DNA from: Dorea_D sp963559605
Lineage (GTDB): Bacteria > Bacillota > Clostridia > Lachnospirales > Lachnospiraceae
Assembly (NCBI GenBank): GCA_963559605.1
Contig: CAUWLL010000034.1
Location: forward strand, 1 to 27,780
Length of the DNA: 27,780 nucleotides
Direction of reading: 5' to 3'
Every line of letters begins with the position of its first letter. Position 1 is the stretch's first letter. Shown piece by piece: positions 1 through 8,395 of the stretch. The notes beneath the pieces were generated by a model. The model saw only the letters and a list, made by a program, of their open reading frames with translations. It did not search any database and had not been told where the DNA came from. The position numbers and the translations under genes were made by a program.

Positions 1-55
1 ACCCTTCCATCATCTCTGCCACTACGTTGTCCGGATTGTTAATAATCTTTCTCAT
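1..55 (-). CDS. dhaK: Dihydroxyacetone kinase subunit DhaK, N-terminal fragment cut by the window edge
   Basis: Only the first 18 codons are present; the rest lies left of the window. The start ATG (53-55) follows an AGAGG ribosome binding site. The peptide MRKIINNPDNVVAEMMEG matches what I know of the N-terminus of DhaK-type dihydroxyacetone kinases (M-K-K-I-I-N-x-P-x-x-V-V-x-E-M). These phosphorylate dihydroxyacetone to DHAP in the cytoplasm, in Clostridia usually with DhaL and a PTS-type phosphodonor DhaM. It reads in the same direction as the lplA operon but has its own promoter-like sequence. The call rests on a short stretch, so it is probable rather than certain. A DHA-forming or DHA-using pathway fits the surrounding sugar genes. 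Confidence 0.6.
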   Translation of the reverse strand, partial: MRKIINNPDNVVAEMMEG

Positions 56-101
56 AACTCAACCTCTTTCCATTATTTTTAGTCGATTTTTTAGTAGGAT
101 T

Positions 102-110
102 ATTATAGCA
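102..110 (-). promoter_or_regulatory. Extended -10 promoter for dhaK
   Basis: On the minus strand the sequence TGCTATAAT (positions 110 to 102) is a perfect extended -10 element, 47 bases upstream of the dhaK start codon. No good -35 hexamer lies 17 bases upstream, which is tolerated for extended -10 promoters. The rest of the 56-188 gap is very AT-rich. I see no clear hairpin terminator after lplA, so read-through from the upstream operon is also possible. Confidence 0.5.
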
Positions 111-188
111 TATTTTACAATTTATTAAAATAATTTTTCTATATCTTAGTAATATTTTAGTTATATTTATTATTTATTTATCTTCCTG

Positions 189-1187
189 TCAATCTTCAAC
201 ACAACAAATACTCTTAGCAACTTCTTCTGCGCTGATTTCTCCAAAATACTCCCACACATAAATACTCGAAAGCACCTCCAGAATATCTTCATACAAGTAG
301 CGACATCCAATTAATTTTTCTGCAACTTCTGCTGCCGGACGAAGCGCCATAAAATCACCATACATCACACACTCTTTAATTCTGCCGTTCTGTATATTCA
401 TATATACTTCTACCGCTCCGCCCGCATATCTTTTATAATTGTGAACGGTACATTTGATAGAACGCCCATAGGTCCACTCCCACATTTCATACTTTTCTCG
501 TTTAAGTTTTTCCACCTCCAAAAGTTCCTGCTTTGAAAGTTCCAACATTTCATATTCTTCTTCCAAAAGCTGACTCGCCAGATATTCCTCAAACTGCTTG
601 AGTGTCAGATCTTCTTTCAGATAATTTTTAATATTATCAACCCGGCTCCTCACAGACTTCACTGCCTTGGACTCAAATTTTTCAGGGCGTACTTTCAAAC
701 ATTCCGAAACCACTGAAAGATCCGAATCAAACAACAGGCACCCATGATGCAAAAGCCTTTGTTTCCAAACCCGCTGTGCTGTTCCGGAAACTTTCTTTCC
801 TTCAATCAGAATATCGTTTCTCCCGCTAAAACAGGCTTCTGCTCCCAATTTACGCAACGCCTTTACAATTGGCTCCGCATAATTTTTAAGTCCAAAGTTC
901 TCCCCTTTCCGATAATCCGTAATGATCGAATAATTCAGATTACCCAGATCATGATAAACCGCTCCTCCTCCTGTGGTTCGTCTCACCACTTTAATCCCAT
1001 GCTCTTTCACATATTGTTGATTAATCTCTTCCATCGTGTTCTGTGTCTGCCCTACCACAACTACAGGCTCATTTTGCCAAAGCATAACAATAACGCCCTC
1101 AAGGTAATTCATTAGCAGAAATTCCTCCAGAGCGAGATTGTAAAATGGATTTGTAGATGTATTTATGACCAGATAACGTTTACTCAT
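189..1187 (-). CDS. lplA: Lipoate-protein ligase A
   Basis: This cytoplasmic enzyme activates lipoate with ATP and attaches it to a specific lysine of lipoyl domains. The obvious client is the E2 protein four genes upstream in the same operon. With the start at 1187 the protein has 332 residues. It shows the lipoyl-AMP binding motif RRTTGGGAVYHDLGNL near residues 69-84 and the catalytic lysine motif KKVSGTAQR near residue 132. The longer reading frame from 1223 is rejected because the ATG at 1187 (MSKRYLVIN) follows a GGTGG/GCGAG ribosome binding site and gives a normal LplA N-terminus. Its start overlaps the end of the upstream FGGY kinase by eight bases (ATGAGTAA), indicating translational coupling. 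A C-terminal accessory domain of about 80 residues is present, as in ligases that act without a separate partner. Confidence 0.93.
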   Translation of the reverse strand: MSKRYLVINTSTNPFYNLALEEFLLMNYLEGVIVMLWQNEPVVVVGQTQNTMEEINQQYVKEHGIKVVRRTTGGGAVYHDLGNLNYSIITDYRKGENFGLKNYAEPIVKALRKLGAEACFSGRNDILIEGKKVSGTAQRVWKQRLLHHGCLLFDSDLSVVSECLKVRPEKFESKAVKSVRSRVDNIKNYLKEDLTLKQFEEYLASQLLEEEYEMLELSKQELLEVEKLKREKYEMWEWTYGRSIKCTVHNYKRYAGGAVEVYMNIQNGRIKECVMYGDFMALRPAAEVAEKLIGCRYLYEDILEVLSSIYVWEYFGEISAEEVAKSICCVED

Positions 1188-2727
1188 ATTTTCTCGCCAC
1201 CCGATATAAATCTGCGTAATCATCCTTTAAATGTTCGTACAACCTATGATATATCTGAAAATAATCCATATATTTTTCGTGTGCTTCAATATCCGGCTCC
1301 ATATAGTCGACATAGCTGACCTTTTCTTTGGCTATGGAAAAATCTTCAAATACTCCCACCGATACTCCCGCTAAAATAGCATCTCCATAGGGTGCGCCTA
1401 CACGTCTTTCTACAAATGCCGTCGGCACATTAAACACATCTGTAATAATCCTTCTCCACAGTTTGCTCTTAGCGCCTCCCTCATTTAAAATGATCGGCGC
1501 ATTTGCCTTAATTCCTTTTTCCAGCATTAATCTATAATTATCATAGAGCGCATACGCAACCCCTTCCATAAACGCACGAATCAGATGTCCTTTTGTGTGA
1601 TGCATAGACAGCCCAAAAACCGTTCCTCTGGCATACGCGTCCCACAAAACCGTCCGCTCCCCCATAAGATACGGAAGAACTATTAACCCTTCACTTCCAG
1701 CCGGAACTTTTTCTGCCTCTTTATTCATAATGTCATAAACATCCATTCCTGACATTAATTTTGCCGTAGCCTTCTCCATCTGGCAGAAATTATCACGCAA
1801 ATAACGTAAAACCTGTCCGCCCGTAAGTACAACTGCAATAGAAATAAAATCATTACATGAATTGGTCGTATAGGGGTCGTTACATACCAGATCGATAAAT
1901 TCTTCACTGTTGTTTACCACTCCCATCACACCACAAGTACCAAGATTAATTTGTACGTCTCCCGGCGAAATTGCTCCGCCTCCCACAAATCCTGCATTGC
2001 AATCCACCTGACCGGCACATACCGGGATTCCAGGTACAAGACCAAGCGCCGCTGCCGCTTTTTCTGTCAAATTTCCCACAATATGCTCACATGGATATAA
2101 CTCCGGCATTAAAGACACATCTATTCCCAACTTATCCATAAGTTCTTGATTAAATTCTTTTTTATGAATATCATATGCAACTCCCCAAAAGCCGCCATGA
2201 GAATAACTCATTGCCGCCACGCCGGTCATACGAAGTCTCACAAACCCGTCAATCGTAAGTGTCTTCCAAATTTTTTTATATTCTTCCGGGCGATTTGCTT
2301 TCTCCCACATAATGTTCACCATCGTGGGATAGTCTTCAATACGATTTCCGTTAATTTTAAAAATCTCATCTATTCCAACGTTCTCTTTAATCCATTCAAC
2401 TTCTTTCACCGCTCTCCTGTCCATCAAATTATATGCCCGATGAATCGGGTTAAAATCACAATCTACCATAACCAGACAAGGCTGTGCTGACGAAATACCG
2501 ATTCCCTTAATTTCCTCCGGACATATTCCTGCTTTTTTTACACATTCTTTTATCGTTTCACACGCTAAAGTCCAATAATTCTCTGCATCATGTTCTGACC
2601 ATGACGGCTTATCAACATAGATGGGATACTCCCTGAAAGAATATGCAAGCACATCTGCCTTTTCATCAATAATACAGGCTTTCCCGCCGCCGGTACCATA
2701 ATCCAGACCTATCAAATAGCTTCCCAT
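1180..2727 (-). CDS. FGGY-family carbohydrate kinase (xylulokinase-like), substrate unknown
   Basis: A 515-residue ATP-dependent sugar kinase of the FGGY family, which includes xylulokinase, ribulokinase and related ketose or polyol kinases. The N-terminal phosphate loop reads GLDYGTGGGK (residues 7-16), and MDRRA is the usual segment of the sugar pocket. GQVDCNAGFVGGG carries the catalytic aspartate, and GGAKSKLW is the C-terminal nucleotide-binding signature. The start follows a near-perfect AAAGGAGG site. It sits 13 bases after the E3 gene and overlaps lplA, so it belongs to the dehydrogenase operon. It is clearly related to the kinase at 22587-24110. Presumably it phosphorylates the sugar or polyol whose carbon later reaches the dehydrogenase; the sequence alone does not identify that sugar. 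Confidence 0.85.
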   Translation of the reverse strand: MGSYLIGLDYGTGGGKACIIDEKADVLAYSFREYPIYVDKPSWSEHDAENYWTLACETIKECVKKAGICPEEIKGIGISSAQPCLVMVDCDFNPIHRAYNLMDRRAVKEVEWIKENVGIDEIFKINGNRIEDYPTMVNIMWEKANRPEEYKKIWKTLTIDGFVRLRMTGVAAMSYSHGGFWGVAYDIHKKEFNQELMDKLGIDVSLMPELYPCEHIVGNLTEKAAAALGLVPGIPVCAGQVDCNAGFVGGGAISPGDVQINLGTCGVMGVVNNSEEFIDLVCNDPYTTNSCNDFISIAVVLTGGQVLRYLRDNFCQMEKATAKLMSGMDVYDIMNKEAEKVPAGSEGLIVLPYLMGERTVLWDAYARGTVFGLSMHHTKGHLIRAFMEGVAYALYDNYRLMLEKGIKANAPIILNEGGAKSKLWRRIITDVFNVPTAFVERRVGAPYGDAILAGVSVGVFEDFSIAKEKVSYVDYMEPDIEAHEKYMDYFQIYHRLYEHLKDDYADLYRVARKYE

Positions 2728-2740
2728 TTTTTACCTCCTT

Positions 2741-4141
2741 TTACTTTACAACTCCATGTATGCTCTTTTGGAAACAATCACATGCTGCTTCTTTTATCAT
2801 TTCCGTCAGTGACGGATGTGCCACCACTATTTTTTGCCACTCCGTAAGCGTCATCTTATTTTTTACCGCCATAGTGGCAAACGCGATCATTTCCGGCGCA
2901 CATTCACCTACTATCTGTATTCCAAGGGTCGTCTGTGCATTTTTATCCATTAACACTTGAACAATGCCTTCCGCCCCCTCAGCAAGAGCCATTCCATTTC
3001 CACTGTAAGCAAAATTTCCTATGTTTGTCTCAATTCCTTGTTCTCTTGCCTCTTTCTCAGTAATTCCAACTGCCGCAAAAGCAGGCATAGTATAAATACA
3101 TCTCGGAACTGCTGAAAAATCTATCGCTTCTTCTCTCCCAAGAATGTGTGCTACCGCAGCTTCTCCTTCTGCATAAGCCACATGCGCCAGCTGATACCCC
3201 CCTGTCACATCACCGATTGCGTAAATATGCGGTATATTTGTCCGCATATATTCGTCTGTCACAATTTCGCCTTTCTCTCCCAACCGCAAATCCAATGCCC
3301 TGGCATCGATTCCTTTCAAAAACGGTTTTCGCCCTGCTGCCATGATCACCTGATCTGCCATAATTGTTCCTGTCTCTTCTCCGCTTACAGACGCATACTC
3401 CACTCTATATTTTCCGCTTTCACTTATTTTTACAGCCTCTGCTTTTGTCTTACATAAAATACGGATCTCTCGCTTTTCTAACTCTTTTTTCAAATGGTGA
3501 ACTACTTTTCGTTCTTCTGAAATAAAAAGCTCCGGCAACACCTCGATCACTGTCACCTTACTTCCATAAGAACAAAATGCACTGGCAAGCTCCATGCCAA
3601 TTACACCACCGCCAATAATCACCAGATTCTTCGGCACTTTTTCAAGCGCCAAAGCCTCTGTACTGGTAATCGTATATTCTACTCCGGGAACCGGAAGCTG
3701 GACAGATTCAGAACCCGTAGCGATAATAATGTCCTTCCCTTCGTATTCTACATCTGCGCATTTCACTTTTCCCGGTTCAAAAAGACGTGCATTTCCGCGA
3801 ATGAGCGTAATCTTATTGGCTTTCAGCAAATACTCCACACCTGTCGTTAATTTTTTTATCACCTCTTCTTTTCCTGCCTGAATCTTACGAAAACTATAAT
3901 ATCCTGCTTCTTTAAATATCTTTTTATCCGTAAGACTTCTAACTTTTTCGATTACAGCCGCCTTATCTAATAAATATTTGGTAGGGATACATCCCACATT
4001 CAAACAAGTGCCTCCAAGAATCTCCGCCTCAAAGATACCTACGGATAATCCTTCTTTTGCAGCGGCAATCGCAGCTGAATAACCACCGGGTCCTCCTCCG
4101 ATTATAAGTAGATCAAATTTATTATTCTTCAATTCCTTCAT
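2741..4141 (-). CDS. lpdA: Dihydrolipoyl dehydrogenase (E3)
   Basis: This FAD flavoenzyme reoxidises the dihydrolipoyl group on E2 with NAD+. The 466-residue length is standard and there is no N-terminal lipoyl domain. Visible features are the FAD-binding GGGPGG (15-20), the redox disulfide GGTCLNVGC (Cys46, Cys51), a second dinucleotide fold IIGGGVIGMELAS, and the AIGDV motif. The C-terminal catalytic pair is AHPSLTE (His442, Glu447). The gene lies 18 bases after the E2 gene. The ribosome binding site is poor because GGGAG abuts the ATG, so translation may be coupled to E2. Function is near certain; its dedication to this complex is inferred from the operon. Confidence 0.95.
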   Translation of the reverse strand: MKELKNNKFDLLIIGGGPGGYSAAIAAAKEGLSVGIFEAEILGGTCLNVGCIPTKYLLDKAAVIEKVRSLTDKKIFKEAGYYSFRKIQAGKEEVIKKLTTGVEYLLKANKITLIRGNARLFEPGKVKCADVEYEGKDIIIATGSESVQLPVPGVEYTITSTEALALEKVPKNLVIIGGGVIGMELASAFCSYGSKVTVIEVLPELFISEERKVVHHLKKELEKREIRILCKTKAEAVKISESGKYRVEYASVSGEETGTIMADQVIMAAGRKPFLKGIDARALDLRLGEKGEIVTDEYMRTNIPHIYAIGDVTGGYQLAHVAYAEGEAAVAHILGREEAIDFSAVPRCIYTMPAFAAVGITEKEAREQGIETNIGNFAYSGNGMALAEGAEGIVQVLMDKNAQTTLGIQIVGECAPEMIAFATMAVKNKMTLTEWQKIVVAHPSLTEMIKEAACDCFQKSIHGVVK

Positions 4142-4159
4142 CTCCCATAGTCTGATTCT

Positions 4160-5353
4160 TTAAACAAGTGCCAATGCCGGAGTTTCGATAATTTTTTTAA
4201 GCTCTGCCAAAAACTGTGCGCCATATACACCATCGATCACACGATGGTCAAAGCTTCCCGTAATCTTCATAACCGGAACAATTTCAATATTTCCTTCTCT
4301 GATCACAGGTTTTTCTTCTATTTCCGCAAGCGCCAGGATACACACCTCCGGAGGATTAATAATAGCGCTAAACTGTGTGATCGGATACATTCCCATGTTG
4401 GAAACAGTAATCGTTCCCCCGGTCATTTCCTCCGGCATCAATTTCCCTTCTCTTGCTTTGCTTACATTCGCCCGATTTATAAGCGAGATCTCCTCTATAT
4501 TTTTCTGCTGGACTTTTCGCACTACCGGAACAACCAGCCCCATCTCCACAGACACCGCAAGACCTATATTTACATCCTGATGTAAAATAATTTCTTCTTC
4601 TCCCAAAGATGCATTGATATACGAAAATTTTCGAATTGCCGCTTCTACACATTTAAAAATAATATCATGATAGGATATTTTTCTGTCTGCATTTTCGGCA
4701 TTTACTATACGCCGTAATTCAATGCTCTGTGTCATATCCACTTCTATAGTCGCTTGAAAAGCCGGGATATTCCGAGAGCTTTCTGACATTCTTCTCCCGA
4801 TTACTTTTCGCATAGCCGTAAGAGGAACTCTCACACTCATATCTTCTTTCTCTGTACAAACACCCGTACTGTTGCTATGATCTAAGTAATCTTTTACATC
4901 TCTTTTTTTCAAAAGTTTTTTCCCTGTATACTCAGCCACAGCCTCCAAAGAAATATGATTGTCTCTTGCCAGAATTTTTGCATTTGGCATCGCTTGAACA
5001 TCTGCTCTTTCATGCTGGATCGGCGCCACTTTAGCAATCGGCTGGTATTCATCTTCCACTTCATATGGCTCTGTTGTTGCAGCTTCTGTTTTTGAAGCAG
5101 TCGGAAGCGTCTCTCCCTCATCTCCGATATACGCGATTACTTGTCCTGCCGGAACAACATCCCCCTCTCCAACTAGGATTTCCAAAACCGTCCCTTTTGC
5201 ATAACTTTCTACCGTAAGCGTTGCTTTATCCGTTTCTATCTCAAGAAGAGCGTCTCCACGCTTTACTTTATCTCCCTTTTGCACAAGCCATGTCCCAACC
5301 GTAGAAGTATCTGTTGTCTGTCCTCCCGCCGGCATTGTTATTTCTTTTACCAT
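4160..5353 (-). CDS. Dihydrolipoamide acyltransferase (E2) of a 2-oxoacid/acetoin-type dehydrogenase
   Basis: The 397-residue core protein moves the acyl group from E1 to CoA. Domains in order: one lipoyl domain (about 1-78) with the lipoylated lysine at Lys43 in ETDKATLTVE; a linker; a peripheral-subunit-binding domain (about 120-157) that docks E1 and E3; and an acyltransferase domain (about 175-397). The last ends with the catalytic SFDHRVIDG motif (His370, Asp374). A good AAGGTGG ribosome binding site precedes the ATG. Pyruvate, acetoin and branched-chain E2 proteins cannot be told apart safely by eye, so no substrate is given. It is flanked by the aldolase-like gene upstream and E3 downstream. 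Confidence 0.92.
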   Translation of the reverse strand: MVKEITMPAGGQTTDTSTVGTWLVQKGDKVKRGDALLEIETDKATLTVESYAKGTVLEILVGEGDVVPAGQVIAYIGDEGETLPTASKTEAATTEPYEVEDEYQPIAKVAPIQHERADVQAMPNAKILARDNHISLEAVAEYTGKKLLKKRDVKDYLDHSNSTGVCTEKEDMSVRVPLTAMRKVIGRRMSESSRNIPAFQATIEVDMTQSIELRRIVNAENADRKISYHDIIFKCVEAAIRKFSYINASLGEEEIILHQDVNIGLAVSVEMGLVVPVVRKVQQKNIEEISLINRANVSKAREGKLMPEEMTGGTITVSNMGMYPITQFSAIINPPEVCILALAEIEEKPVIREGNIEIVPVMKITGSFDHRVIDGVYGAQFLAELKKIIETPALALV

Positions 5354-5367
5354 AATTTTCTACCACC

Positions 5368-6282
5368 TTAAAATGCTTTATTTTCTCCATTCAGAGCTTT
5401 TATGGTTTCTTCCACATACTGGATAATCGCTTCCTGTTCAAACGCTATAATATCTTTTTCTCTACCACGACCTAGAATATCATTCGGATCCATTTTATCC
5501 ACATCATGTTTTGACATATACTCTTTCACCGCATTCAGTGCCGCACGTTTTAAACCTGTCCCAAAATTCACTTTTGCAACTCCCATAGCTGATGCTTTTG
5601 AAAGATCCTCATGAGAAATACTCGTACCGCCATGAAGAACCAGTGGAATATCAATTTTCTCCGCCAATGTCTGTAATGCTTCATAATTGATCGTCACCAT
5701 TCCGTCTTCTTTCAGATGGCAATTCCCAACTGCTACGGCAACTGTATCAATTCCTGTTTCTTTCACAAAGTTACAGCAAACGTCCGGGTCTGTATCTTCT
5801 CCTTCCTGTAGTTCTCCTGTAGCAGAATTAAAAAGTGGCAGTTCCCCCACTTCTCCTTCTACACACACTCCCCGCTCATGAGCTTTTTGGACAATCCGCT
5901 TCTGAATTTTTGTAAGTTCCTGAAGAGAAAGCGTATCTGAAGAAAACACCGGAGCAAACATAACCATATCAAACCCTTTTTCTATTGCTTTTAAAACCAT
6001 CTCCTCATCATCCGCCTCATTAAGAAGAAGCGCTACCGGAACACTTGACTCTTCAGCAATTTGCGCTAACATCGCCTGATAAATACTTATATTCTCCCGG
6101 TATTTTCGTTTTGGCTCTCCTATATAAGTTCCACATACACCGATCATTACCGGAGACTTCATATTCTCTGCCGCCCGCACTACCGCAAGTGTAGATTCTA
6201 AATTCCAACTTTCAAAATAACCCACTGCATATTTATGCTTCAATGCATGATCCATCATTTCTTTTACAGACACTCTGCTCAT
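5368..6282 (-). CDS. Class II aldolase-like protein with substituted active-site residues
   Basis: A 304-residue protein of the class II fructose/tagatose-bisphosphate aldolase fold (GatY/KbaY/FbaA family), which normally makes or splits a DHAP-derived ketose using Zn. The C-terminal half keeps family signatures: a glutamate segment CVEGEVGE, His189 in VGNCHL, His217 in LVLHGGTS, and GVAKVNFGT. The usual HLDH motif is changed: aligned without gaps to GatY, the segment is LLNE at residues 86-89. The catalytic Asp becomes Asn88 and the following Zn-ligand His becomes Glu89. The MIDGS segment is also lost (MFAPV). An ordinary aldolase reaction is therefore doubtful; it may use different chemistry or metal ligation. 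It sits between E1-beta and E2 with an excellent GGAGG site, so it is an integral part of the operon. Confidence 0.8.
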   Translation of the reverse strand: MSRVSVKEMMDHALKHKYAVGYFESWNLESTLAVVRAAENMKSPVMIGVCGTYIGEPKRKYRENISIYQAMLAQIAEESSVPVALLLNEADDEEMVLKAIEKGFDMVMFAPVFSSDTLSLQELTKIQKRIVQKAHERGVCVEGEVGELPLFNSATGELQEGEDTDPDVCCNFVKETGIDTVAVAVGNCHLKEDGMVTINYEALQTLAEKIDIPLVLHGGTSISHEDLSKASAMGVAKVNFGTGLKRAALNAVKEYMSKHDVDKMDPNDILGRGREKDIIAFEQEAIIQYVEETIKALNGENKAF

Positions 6283-6303
6283 TGTTATCCTTCCTCCCTA
6301 TCT

Positions 6304-7317
6304 TCAAAAATTTGCCAATTCTCTTGCCGTTTCAACAATGCGTTCCGTAGACGGAATCACGAAATTTTCCATTGGTGACGCAAAAGGAATCGGTGTGTCG
6401 TATGCCGCAACAATTTTTATCGGTGCATCCAGATCCAGAATCTTATACTCTGCAAAATGAGCTGCAACCTGTGCTCCCCATCCTCCTGTATATGTATCTT
6501 CGTGTACAATCATAAGTTTTCCTGTTTTCTTCACAGATTTTTCTACAGTTTCATAATCAAATGGTGCAAGACTTCTTGGATCGATCACTTCACAACTAAT
6601 TCCTTCTGCCTCCAAAATTCCCGCCGCCTCTTGTGCGCGATAGCTCATCAAAAGATTGGCTACGATCGTAAGATCTTTTCCTTCTCTTCTTATGGCCGCT
6701 TTTCCAAACTCCACTGTATACTCTTCTTCCGGGACCTCTCCTGATGTTTTGATCGCATCTTTTTCTTTTCTACTTCCGCCGTATAATAATTTATGTTCAA
6801 ACACAAGTACCGGATTATCATCTCTGATCGCCTGCTTCATCATCCCTTTTGCATCATAAGGCGTAGACGGACAAATAACTTTGAGCCCCGGCACATGAAT
6901 AAAATAGCTCTCTAAGCTCTGTGCATGCTGCGCCCCTCGGTTAGTCGCACCGCATGGTGCCCGCATAACCATAGGTATATGTACTTTCCCTCCAGACATA
7001 TAACACATTTTTGCAGCCTGATTCACAAGCTGATCCATCATACAAAACAAAAAGTCTCCATACTGAAGGTCTGCAACCGGACGCATCCCCGTCATCCCTG
7101 CACCTACACATACTCCTGAAATAAGTATTTCTGCAATCGGTGTATTGATAACTCTTTCAGGTCCAAATTCTTCCATTAAACCTTTTGTCACCGTGAAAGC
7201 TCCGCCCATTCCACCTTTAATATCTACATCCTCTCCAAGACAAAACACCGTTGTATCTCGTCTCATTTCCTCTTGAATCGCTTGCTTTAAAGCTTCTGCA
7301 ATTGATAACTCCGCCAT
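6304..7317 (-). CDS. E1 beta subunit, thiamine-dependent 2-oxoacid/acetoin-type dehydrogenase
   Basis: The 337-residue beta chain of a heterotetrameric E1, which decarboxylates or cleaves its substrate on thiamine diphosphate and passes the acyl group to lipoyl-E2. It carries the TPP-activating glutamate in NTPIAEI and the catalytic histidine region GAQHAQSLESYF. The YMSGGKV segment and the FEHKLLYG strand near the dimer interface are typical of PdhB/AcoB proteins. Its ATG shares one base with the TAA of E1-alpha (TAATG), implying translational coupling. Similarity to AcoB (acetoin) and PdhB (pyruvate) is comparable by eye, so the substrate stays open. The aldolase-like gene follows 21 bases downstream. 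Confidence 0.9.
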   Translation of the reverse strand: MAELSIAEALKQAIQEEMRRDTTVFCLGEDVDIKGGMGGAFTVTKGLMEEFGPERVINTPIAEILISGVCVGAGMTGMRPVADLQYGDFLFCMMDQLVNQAAKMCYMSGGKVHIPMVMRAPCGATNRGAQHAQSLESYFIHVPGLKVICPSTPYDAKGMMKQAIRDDNPVLVFEHKLLYGGSRKEKDAIKTSGEVPEEEYTVEFGKAAIRREGKDLTIVANLLMSYRAQEAAGILEAEGISCEVIDPRSLAPFDYETVEKSVKKTGKLMIVHEDTYTGGWGAQVAAHFAEYKILDLDAPIKIVAAYDTPIPFASPMENFVIPSTERIVETARELANF

Positions 7318-8300
7318 TATGCCCTGCCTCCTTCCCAGTATACATCCTTAAGTGCCGCATCCGGATCCGGATCTGCACTATGTTGCGCATATTCTACTTC
7401 TTTTTCGATTTCCTCTGTAATTTTTTCTTCCAAACGTATAAGCTCCTCTTCCTCAGCAATCTGCTCATCCGTCAACCGTTTGCGAAAAGTATAAACAGGA
7501 TCCCTGTCAAACCATTCTTTCTCTTCTTCTTTCGGTCGATACCCACAAGCGTCATTTCTGGAATGGCCTCCAATACGGTATGTTTTCAGTTCTAGAATTG
7601 TTGGCCCTTCTCCTCTTCTGGCACGATCTATCGCCCTTGCCGCCGCTGCATTTACCGCCAAAACATCATTTCCATCTACTACTTCCGTCGGAATTCCATA
7701 AGCAGAGCCTCTGTCTGCCGCTACATTTTCCAAATTACAAGTCAGCTTAACAGATGTCGTTGCAGAGTACAGATTATTCTCACATACATACACTACCGGA
7801 AGTTTCCAAACTGCTGCCGCATTCATAGCCTCATGGAAAGAGCCTTCATTACTCGCACCATCCCCAAAAAAGCATACTGCTACATTATCTGTTTTCATCA
7901 ATTTGCATCGAAGCGCCACCCCGGCTGCAATGGGAAGATTGCCTCCTACAATAGCATTTGCAGTAATCGCTCCTACATCAATATCACCTGTATGCATAGC
8001 CCCGCCTTTTCCTTTGCAGCATCCTTCTGCTTTTCCAAACATCTCGCACATCATGGAGCGCAAAGAAACTCCTTTTGCCAGATCATGCCCTGCCGGTCTG
8101 TGCGTAGTCAAAATATAATCCTCTTTTCTAAGGTCATAGATCATACCTACTGCACATGCTTCCTGTCCATGAGACTGGTGAATCGTCCCCGGCATGATCC
8201 CTTCCAGAAATAAATAATAAATAGTTTCCTCATACTGGCGAATCCGGTACATCTGTCTATACATACCAAGCGCTCGCTCTTTGTCAGGCATCTGAATCAT
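7317..8300 (-). CDS. E1 alpha subunit, thiamine-dependent 2-oxoacid/acetoin-type dehydrogenase
   Basis: The 327-residue alpha chain, first gene of the operon. It shows THRPAGHDLAKG near residues 66-76 and the TPP/Mg motif beginning GDGASNEGSFHE (146-157) and ending CENN (173-176). The catalytic loop YRIGGHSRND lies in the C-terminal third. The start at 8300 is supported by AAAGGAG eight bases upstream. Members of this family work as alpha2beta2 E1 of pyruvate, branched-chain or acetoin dehydrogenases. The operon neighbours (sugar kinase, aldolase-like protein) point to a carbohydrate-derived substrate. Transcription probably starts near 8345 under DeoR control. Confidence 0.9.
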   Translation of the reverse strand: MIQMPDKERALGMYRQMYRIRQYEETIYYLFLEGIMPGTIHQSHGQEACAVGMIYDLRKEDYILTTHRPAGHDLAKGVSLRSMMCEMFGKAEGCCKGKGGAMHTGDIDVGAITANAIVGGNLPIAAGVALRCKLMKTDNVAVCFFGDGASNEGSFHEAMNAAAVWKLPVVYVCENNLYSATTSVKLTCNLENVAADRGSAYGIPTEVVDGNDVLAVNAAAARAIDRARRGEGPTILELKTYRIGGHSRNDACGYRPKEEEKEWFDRDPVYTFRKRLTDEQIAEEEELIRLEEKITEEIEKEVEYAQHSADPDPDAALKDVYWEGGRA

Positions 8301-8350
8301 AATTTACACTCCTTTATCAATTTATCAATAAATCCACTTGTTATGTTATA

Positions 8351-8378
8351 ATTATAAAACTCTCAGTTTAATTTACAA
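8351..8378 (-). promoter_or_regulatory. Promoter of the dehydrogenase operon
   Basis: On the minus strand a -35 TTGTAA (8378-8373) and a perfect -10 TATAAT (8356-8351) are separated by 16 bases. They lie about 50 bases upstream of the E1-alpha start. The spacer contains a small inverted repeat, AAACT-CTC-AGTTT. Confidence 0.55.
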
Positions 8379-8395
8379 CATTTTAACGCCCCTGT

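Noticed and set aside
4160..8300. Naming the complex acetoin dehydrogenase (acoABC) or pyruvate dehydrogenase (pdhABC)
   Set aside because: By eye the E1 and E2 motifs fit both families, no acetoin regulator or other acetoin gene is present, and the operon carries sugar-type genes.
8357..8369. CTGAGA sequence suggesting a TPP riboswitch before the TPP-dependent E1 genes
   Set aside because: Only this hexamer matches. It lies inside the promoter spacer upstream of the likely transcription start, and the other conserved TPP riboswitch segments are absent.
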